A stretch of 64,000 bases of DNA from positions 79,876,543 through 79,940,542 of the forward strand of contig OW799234.1 of assembly GCA_941918925.1 (NCBI GenBank), read 5' to 3'. The position numbers were made by a program, and so were the translations under genes. Position 1 is the stretch's first letter, and each line of letters starts with the position of its first letter. Origin of the DNA: Phyto melanocephala. Taxonomy: Eukaryota; Arthropoda; Insecta; Diptera; Rhinophoridae. The notes under the pieces were generated by a model. It made no database searches. It had not been told where the DNA came from and was given only the letters and a program-made list of their open reading frames with translations. Positions 56,515 to 64,000 of the stretch are shown piece after piece.

Positions 56515-57830
56515 TTTCAAACATTTTGGCACATTTTTTTAGTTGAGTTTTGACAAAGAGATAGACCATAGTGCACCGGTTCCGGTTTTTTATTTATTTT
56601 ACTTCACTCCTGAACTTTTAATTATATTTTTTATGGACAATTTTTTTTTTATAACAAAAGTTGTTATATGCAAAGATATAAATTATAAAATGTACAACAT
56701 TTCCATATTTAATTACAAACTTGAAGTTTTTGCTTAAAGTTTTATATTGTTGTACCTTTTCTTTATTTATTATTAGCATGAATGATGATTTTCTTTAATA
56801 TATTCTTACCTTTTAAACCGGTTAAATTATGTTTATTAAACATTTTACATTTTTATTGAAAGTTAAAGATATAACACTTGCTTTAAGAACTCTCATATCT
56901 TTAAGTGGACAAAGGACTCCCTTGAGAATTTCTGTTACAATTTTTCTTTCTACGCATCAAATTTTACAAAAAAAAATCCACTTTTTCCCTTAAGTTTAGA
57001 ATTTTTTTACTTCTACCTTTTCGATGTTCTTCATGAATAACTCTGACACAAATAAATCTGCTACTTTAACACAAAATTATTTTCATTCTTAACGTTTGCA
57101 AAAGCATTTAAAATAACTCGTATTATCAAACTAACCTAATAATGATGTAAAGGTAAAGTAAGTAAAGCTTAAGTTTAGAATTAAATAAACACATTAAAGC
57201 AAGATTGATGTTCAATTTAAGTTGTAAGTAGGTATTTTAAGGCACTTTTCAACTAACATGTGTTTTGACGTTAAGTTAATTTGCTGCATGTAAAAGGACC
57301 GAAAGCTTTTGTTGTCATTGTCTTTACAACATTATGTGTGGCAGAAAAATTTTAAGTTTTATCTGTCAAAAATCATTACTGGGAATATTTTCGATATACA
57401 AAAAGGTAAAAAAATAAAATTTTTTGTTAGTTAAACTCATGACTATAATATTTACTATGTTGAAATCAATTGCGTAAAAATAAGTAAAACTGTGAATTTA
57501 AAATGTGTACAATATATAAGCGTATACTTTTTATCAAATAGTAGTGCCTATTAATTAAACCAATAATTAAAAATATTCAATAATTGATTAATTTCCTAAA
57601 TCGACATTTCCTACATATAACAAAATATTTTTTACAGTTCTAATTAATATAAAATCCTAATACGATTATAATTACAAAAGAACAGATATCAAAAGTTGAA
57701 AACATGTTTTTGATTTATGAATATCAAGACTAAAATCGCATACTACACAGAAAGAAGGCACTACTCAAAGTTCTTACAATCACCATTTGGCCATAAATAA
57801 AGATACAGTGTACGTAAAACGTTTTTAATA
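56515..57830. other. unique AT-rich region
   Basis: No motif recognised; the frame at 56543-56737 is AT-driven. Confidence 0.35.
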
Positions 57831-57832
57831 AA

Positions 57833-59570
57833 AACAAGTAAGAGCACTATATTCAGCTGTGCCGAATCTATCACCACCACTTTTCCGTTCTTTTGTAGCT
57901 AGGGCTTTTTTCCCGAAAATGTTTGTCTCCCGGAAACGCGAGATTTATTTTTTAATATCCCGGGATCCCGCAGCAAAACAAATAAAAAGTAAATTTGTTT
58001 TTAATTAAAAAACTTTTTACTAAAAAGTATAAAATAGTTTATAATGTAAAAAAAACTTAATAAAGAAACTTGAATTTTAAATATAAATTGTGTAAAAATA
58101 TTTTTTATTGAAAAATATATTATTCTCCAGACACGAGATCAAATATGAGGACAAAAAAAAATACAGGTACTTCAGCTATGAGATCAAAAATGAAACCATC
58201 AGAATTCAATTTCAATATAAACAATATAAAAATCTGCTTTCCAATCGTAGCCACATTTTTTATTTTCCGGGATCCCGAAAAATAATTCTGGGAAATCGGG
58301 AAGATGAAATAACTCAAATTGCCGGAAAATAACCCAATTTATAGCACAAAATGTATTTGTTTGTTATTAACAGTAATCGCTATGCAATAATCTCTTTATA
58401 CTAAAATATGTATCACTTTCTTTGTATAACTTCGATATGCTAGTAAAATGTTTTCGTAAATTAAGTCTTTCAATGAAAGTGGGCGTTAAAGTAGGCGTGT
58501 TGAAGTTGTTTCTACTAATAAATGCAACCTAGATGTTTTCACTGCTGTCCTTTATTATTCCGAAATTTTTATTCATATAGAAATTATATGAATTTGATAT
58601 AAACCGTTATATGGCAGGTAGGCGTCAAATTAGGCGTGTCACCTAAATTTTCTGGCATAATAATAACATTGACTAAAAAGAAATATGTAGCAAATTTCAT
58701 CATCATACCTCCAATTTTGTCGGTTTTATGAGCTTTTAAATTTCATTAACAGTAGATAACGTGAAAAGTGGTCGTAATAGTAGGCATGTCGAAGTTGTTG
58801 TAGCCTTTCAATGAAAGTTGGCATTAAAGACGGCATGTTGAAGTTGTTTCTACTAATGAATGCAACTTAGATGTTTCAATATAGTCCTTTATTATTCTAA
58901 AATCTTTATTCGTAGAGAAATTATATGAATTTAAGGTAAGACGTTATATGGGAGGTGGGCGTAAAAGTAGGCGTGTCACATTTATTTCCCGTTAGAACAG
59001 AGCGCTTGACCAAAAAACCATGTGTGCGAAATTTCAGAGTCGTACATCCAATTTTGTTGCTTTTATGACGTTTTTGTTTTTAAATATACCGAAAAATGCA
59101 CTGTGCGGTAAAAATTTTCGTACATTTTGATCGATAACTCCTTTCCTAATTCATAGATTTAGGTAATTTTCAAGGAAAAATATTGTTTTATATATATTCG
59201 AAGTTTCATAAGTCTACGTTAATGCGTTTGGACACAATACCATTTTATTCGATGTTCGAACGACACGGTTTTTTCGACCTACTCTTGATTTACGAGCTAT
59301 AACTCTCTTCTTAATATTCCGATTTAGCCCATTTTCAATACCAAACAAACCTTGTCTATAAGAAAGATTCTTGAGCCTTCTAGCTTTTTCGGTGCGATCT
59401 CTATCGTGCTTTCAACAGACGGATAGACGGACGGACATAGCTAGATCATCATAAAATCAAATCCCGATTCAGAATATATATACTTTATGGGGTCTAAAAT
59501 GGATATTTCGATGTGTTACAAACGGAATGACAAAATAAATATAGCCCCACCATTTTTTGGTGGCGGGTAT
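57833..59570 (+). mobile_element. Helentron-like element, subfamily 2, without the MITE
   Basis: 5' AACAAGTAAGAGCACTATAT with a slightly mutated hairpin (ATTCAGC-TGT-GCCGAAT). A 438-bp hAT-like insertion (57900-58337) follows, then GTAATCGCTATGCAATAATC and ATCACTTTCTTTGTATAACT, i.e. the unoccupied MITE target at 58425-58426. Three or so tandem units follow (58490-59000), then GCACTGTGCGGTAAAAATTT, a short GACGGACGG block (59418-59433) and the 3' hairpin ending GGCGGGTATAAAAA. Confidence 0.87.
57900..58337. mobile_element. hAT-like MITE inside the Helentron
   Basis: Ends TAGGGCTTTTTTCCCG and, reverse-complemented, TTGGGTTATTTTCCGG form an imperfect inverted repeat. Inside them are matching TATCCCGGGATCCCG and CCGGGATCCCGAAAAAT segments. 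Flanks TTTGTAGC (57892-57899) and TTTATAGC (58338-58345) look like an 8-bp duplication with one mutation, as for hAT. Other Helentron copies lack this insert. The frame at 58108-58332 inside it has no recognised domain. Confidence 0.6.
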
Positions 59571-59574
59571 AAAA

Positions 59575-60935
59575 AGTAAAGTTATGCTCATGTTTTATAT
59601 TTGGTGAAATCGCAAGGTTTCCTTAATGTTATAGTGCCATGATTTTAACAGTTTTTAAAAATGTTAAAATATTTTGCCATTAACTCTACAATTCTTTTCA
59701 TTCATTTTGAAATGTTTGAAAAATTAAGATAATATGACAACACGACACTTAGGGATACGCTTGTGAATACAGCAGTTAACGAAGTTGCTTCTACATAATC
59801 AGCAAATACAAAAACTCCATAATGGTAGCACAATTGTTTTCCCATTTATTTAGTTTTTTTTAGTGTTTTACAAAATCAGTTTATACAAACATATTATAGC
59901 CACTAATCTGGTAATTTCAGATTGTATTTTAAATTCACGAACCAAACTGTAAACTAGTCTCGAAACGTAAAACTTGTCTCTTAAGTTTTAATCCTTATAC
60001 GTTAAGTGTATGAACTAAACGCTACAAAATAAGACTATAAATCTGTGTCAAATATATAAATTTTAAATACAATTTTAAAACACCGACATTCTCCATACAT
60101 ACATCCATATGTACATATGTATGTTGATTCAGACATTTCACACATTGTTATTATGTAAAATAGAAAAAGGAATACATACCTGGAATTAGCATAGGTATAC
60201 ATACATATGTATGCCATTTTGCTTGCCTTTACATTCATACATACATACATTCATGACACACTAAAAATAACTAAAAAGGGAAAAGAGTGGCAATAACACA
60301 ATAACATCAAAAAGAACAACAGCTACATAAAAACGAAGAACTCATTTAAAATTAACATCATCAGCAACAACAATCATAAGAAAATACATACACACAACAT
60401 GAACTAAAAAGAACAACAACAATAGCGTAAGATTTTTTAGTGGTAGTAACTTTCAAACATGTTTTCCATTTTTCCTAAACATATGCTATAAAAAAAAAAT
60501 TATATACTTGAGTTTTTTGTGTGCTATGAAGGAGTTGCGTAAGTAGTTGGAGTAGTTCTAAGAGTAGCACAACAAGTCATTTTTAATGTTAACAGGAACA
60601 TGGTTTTTATGTCTTTTTTTTCCTATGTTTTGAACTACAATAAGACGTGAGTGATAACATTTTCTTTTACCTACCTACTGCCATGCAAACATAGTGGTAT
60701 TCTTACATACACATGGATACATTCTTTGTGATGACGCTTCATAAACCATTTTATGTAAATAAATTGTTGCTGAATCATCGTAATCATCATCAACAACCAG
60801 CTGGTTATTATAAGCAATATGAATATTAGGGTTGTCTAAGTTTTGGCAAATTTGAAATATGAGTAAATAATTTTTGCGGTAATTAATTTAATTTATTTTG
60901 TCAATTTTTTGTTATATGTTTGATGCTTTTGTTTT
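59575..60935. other. unique AT-rich region
   Basis: ATGT/ACAT palindromic clusters at 60105-60125 and 60195-60215, CATA repeats at 60235-60252. No gene evidence. Confidence 0.4.
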
Positions 60936-61555
60936 TATACCCGCCACCAAAAAAATGGTGGGGGTATATTCATTTTGTCATTCCGTTTGTAACACATCGA
61001 GATATCCATTTTAGACCCCATAAAGTATATATATTCTGAATCAGGGTTTGATTTGATGACGATCTAGCTATGTCCGTCCGTCTGTCCGTCTGTCCGTCTG
61101 TTGAAAGCACGATAGAGGTCGCACCGAAAAAGCTAGGATGCTCAAATTTTGCCAGAATCTTTCTCATAGACAAGGTTTGTTTGGTATTGAAAATGGGCTA
61201 TATCGGAATATTAGGAAGTGAGTTATAGCTCGGAATGCAAGAGTAGGTCGAAAAAACCGTGTCCTACGAACATCGAATAAAATGGTATTGTGTCCAAACG
61301 GATTAACGTACAGTCATGAAACTTCGAATATATATTTCACGAGCCAAAACAATATTTCTCACCAAAAATTACCTAAATCTAATCATTAGGAAAGGAGTTA
61401 TCGATCAAAATGTACGAAAATTTATACCGCACAGTGTATTTTTCGGTATATTTAAAAACAAAAACGTCATAAAAGCAACAAAATTGGATGTACGACTCTG
61501 AAATTTTGCACACTTTGCTTTTTGATGAGACGCTTTTTTGACACGGAAAATCAAT

Positions 61556-62600
61556 GTGCCACGCCCACTTTTACGCCCACCTCCCATATAACGTTTTACC
61601 TAAAATTCATATAATTTCTCTATTACTAAAGATTTTGAAATAATAAAGGGCTATATTGAATCATCTAAAATGTACTCATTCGCAAAAATAACTTTGACAC
61701 GCCTACTATAACGCCCACTTTTCACGTTTTCTACCGTTAATGAAATTTAAAAGCTCATAAAACCGCCAAAATTAGAGGTATGATGATCAAATTTTCTACG
61801 TATATCCCCCTAGGCAATGTCATTATTGTGCCAAAAAATTTAGATGCCACGCCCACTTTTACGCCCACCTCCCATATAACGTTTTACCTAAAATTCATAT
61901 AATTTCTCTGTTAAAAAAGATTTTGGAATAATAAAAGGCTATATTGAAACATCTAAAATGTACTCATTCGCAAAAATAACTTTGACACGCCTACTATAAC
62001 GCCCACTTTTCACGTTTTCTACCGTTAATGAAATTTAAAAGCTCATAAAACCGCCAAAATTAGAGGTATGATGATCAAATTTGCTACGTAAATCCAGAAA
62101 ATTAAGGTGCCACGACCACTTTTACGCCCATAACATATAACGTTTTACCTAAAATTCATATAATTTCTCTACTAGTAAAGATTTTGGAATAATAAAGGGC
62201 TATATTGAAACACCTAAGTTGTACTCATTCGCAAAAACAACTTTGACACGCCTACTATAACGCCCATTTTTCACGTTATCTACACTTAATGAAATTTAAA
62301 AGCTCATAAAACCGCCAAAATTAGAGGTATGATGATCAAATTTGCTACATATATCCTTCTAATCAATGTATTTGTTGTGTCAGAAAGTTTAAGTGACACG
62401 CCCACTTTAACGCCTACCTCCCATATAACTGTTTATCTTAAATTCATGTAATTTCTCTATTGACAAAGTTTTTGGGAAACTAAAGGACTATTGTGAAATA
62501 TCTAAGTTGTATTTATTAGCAGAAACTTTATTGACACGCCTACTTTAACGCCCACTTTCATTGAAAGACTACATTTACAAAAGCATTTTAGTAGCATATC
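61556..62600 (-). repeat. four tandem units of about 260-290 bp
   Basis: Units start at about 61556, 61847, 62108 and 62394, each with CCACGCCCACTTTTACGCCC (or a variant), TAACGTTTTACCTAAAATTC, GACACGCCTACTATAACGCC and TTAAAAGCTCATAAAACCGC. The fourth is the most diverged and corresponds to the unit next to the MITE in all copies. The middle units are more alike, suggesting amplification by unequal exchange. Confidence 0.85.
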
Positions 62601-62609
62601 GAAGTTATT

Positions 62610-63229
62610 AAGGGTGGTTAAATTTTAAGGGCCGATGTTGAATTTAAATAAAAAACAAATTATTTAGGAAATTATTATTATTTCTTTTTGTAATGATAAT
62701 ATTTGTACGGTTAAATTATGTATTTAACAAAATATCGGCCAAATGCCCCCGCCCCCATCCTTGGCGCCACTCCTCTATCTGATGGTCCAAATTTTCAATG
62801 ACAATGTTGATGCTCAATTGTTGGGCACGATGATGAGTCGAGGTTGACTGCTCTTTTGCCACACTATCGCAAAAAACAGCAATGGTTCCCATTCAACGAA
62901 CTAAGAAGGCATTCACAGATTTTCTAACATTTTATACAGACCTGTTTTGCAGAAATTTAAATATTTTTTACAATTTTCCCGATTGTGGATGAATTTGAAT
63001 GATTATGTTGATCAAAAGAATTACGAAGTGCACAAAATGCATTTTGAACTGAACGCCCATTTTCATAAAAAACCTAAATAACTTTAAAGCGTTGCTCATT
63101 TGCGTATCTTTCTACGGATCAAATTGAGTAAGTTTGAGATTGAGAAATGTTAAATGAAATGCAGAAAACTAATTTAAAGACTGGCTGTAGTTCACCTTCA
63201 ACATGGGCCCTTAAAATTTAACCACCCTC
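62610..63229 (-). mobile_element. mariner (DD41D-type) MITE inside the Helentron at 60937
   Basis: 620 bp, left end AAGGGTGGTTAAATTTTAAG, right end AAAATTTAACCACCCTC, followed by TA (63230-63231); the left TA is mutated to TT. Same site and orientation relative to the host element as at 13500 and 21803. The minus strand keeps the DNA-binding region and STHHRAQQLSINIVIENLDH across the deletion junction. Confidence 0.9.
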
Positions 63230-63379
63230 TACAAAGAAAGTGATACATATTTTATTATAAAAAGATTATTCCATAATGAGTAACAAAATAATAAATATTG
63301 TGCTTTAAATGTACACAAAATTGGTGGTGGGTATAAAAGATTCGGCACAGCCGAATATAGTGCTCTTACTTGTTTTATT

Positions 63380-64000
63380 ACTCAATTATTTTTAGGAAAA
63401 TTGAATTCCATAACATCCACAAAAGAAATATTAACTCTTATTAAATTTTGTTTCCCTCTAATATTTTAACTCATATATTTTTGTTTATACTTTTCTAACT
63501 TTAAGGATATGCGAATATAAATGTGTATTTTTAAACAATGTTTACGATGTTTTTTATTCACATCATTTCGACAATATTAACAACACCATCAAAGCAACAT
63601 TCGTAAACAAAATATTACACTTAACGCAATTCAACGCGAACTTAAAATTTATGTTTTTGCCCAACTAAATAAGATGGTATTTATTCGTAATGAAATTATG
63701 CTTGACTATGTCAAATTTTACGTTATCCTTAGAAGACTAATAAGAAGAAATTGATAAGTTAAGAAAACAAAGACGTAACAAGAAAACGTAGAGAAAATAT
63801 TTTCACGACAATCATATTATATTCTTTATCTCATATAAATGGATCTTTACAGAACAACGGTCTTTCTAAATTCATATAGTTTCTCTGTGGACAAAAATTT
63901 TGTAAGAATAATCGTCTCTGCGTTTCAATATCTAAGTTTCATTATCATTAAGAAATAAATTGAAACTTTCACAGGGCTTTAAAATAATATGGGTCTAGTA
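63380..64000. other. unique AT-rich region to the window edge
   Basis: Nothing recognisable. A short stretch at 63868-63930 (AAATTCATATAGTTTCTCTG, TTTCAATATCTAAGTT) resembles one degenerate Helentron subfamily-2 unit. Confidence 0.35.

Larger units (their letters stand above)
60937..63375 (-). mobile_element. Helentron-like element, subfamily 2, complete with MITE and four units
   Basis: 3' hairpin ATACCCGCCACCAAAAAAAT at the left, GTCCGTCCGTCTGTCC block at 61074-61102, the AAATTTATACCGCACAGTGT segment, four tandem units (61556-62600), a MITE (62610-63229), then the 5' region with the GCACAG hairpin (ATTCGGC-ACA-GCCGAAT) and CTCTTACTTGTT at 63375. It is the most complete copy in unique DNA. 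Confidence 0.88.

Noticed and set aside
1..64000. tRNA, rRNA or intact cellular genes
   Set aside because: No tRNA B-box-like GGTTCGAATCC arrangement with a matching fold, no rRNA text and no multi-exon conserved protein could be recognised by eye; short host exons may still be missed.

Overview
The window looks like non-coding DNA from a higher fly (Diptera, Brachycera; a calyptrate such as a blowfly is plausible). It is strongly AT-rich. It carries fly-type interspersed repeats with (GACR)n/(GTCY)n microsatellite blocks, DD41D mariner relatives and RNase H-bearing non-LTR retrotransposons, and it contains no long intact cellular gene. All recognisable coding sequence is decayed transposon protein. 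The AT-rich unique DNA between elements would fit a large intron or an intergenic desert. A few splice-framed mini-ORFs (4533-4566, 30303-30317, 5379-5416) are the only, weak, hints of host exons. The species call and the intron call are inference.

The dominant repeat is a DINE-1/mini-me-like family, probably non-autonomous Helentrons. It has a 5' ATTCGGC-GCCGAAT hairpin, a TATACCC subterminal repeat, a GACR microsatellite and a 3' hairpin ending GGGTATAA. At least fifteen copies or fragments are present in two subfamilies. Subfamily 1 is short, with an A-rich centre: 12217-12592, 12596-13354, 16038-16405, 27197-27625, 28040-29630, 31450-32224, 44649-45942. Subfamily 2 is long, with 260-290 bp tandem units rich in GGGCGTGG: 6115-7025, 8596-8790, 13355-16037, 19897-22543, 46565-47618, 55327-56390, 57833-59570, 60937-63375. 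The second commonest family is a DD41D mariner with AAGGGTGGTTAAA ends and TA target duplications. One nearly full-length dead copy lies at 28394-29567, with about 590-bp deletion derivatives at 3906-4487, 13500-14090, 21803-22398 and 62610-63229.

Layout: 1-9000, unique AT-rich DNA, one mariner MITE and one old Helentron relic. 9050-10020, a non-LTR 3' end and a mariner relic. 12217-16405, a tight Helentron cluster. 16638-18533, a piggyBac-like element with an unrecognised ORF. 18794-24030, a five-level nest: Jockey-type reverse transcriptase, then a mariner, then a hAT element, then a Helentron, then a mariner MITE. 24230-29630, three more mariner relics and a small MITE with perfect 22-bp terminal repeats. 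31450-35875, a second near-identical Helentron, a tandem-repeat element and a hAT transposase tail. 37840-40880, interleaved non-LTR fragments. 42761-45942, a TIR element and a second Helentron cluster. 50820-52327, a broken piggyBac. 55327-63375, three further subfamily-2 Helentrons, one lacking the MITE and so recording its empty target site.

The window's value is as a record of transposition history. Nested copies and empty sites fix insertion order, target duplications and element ends directly from the sequence. No intact transposase, CRISPR array, tRNA or rRNA was found.
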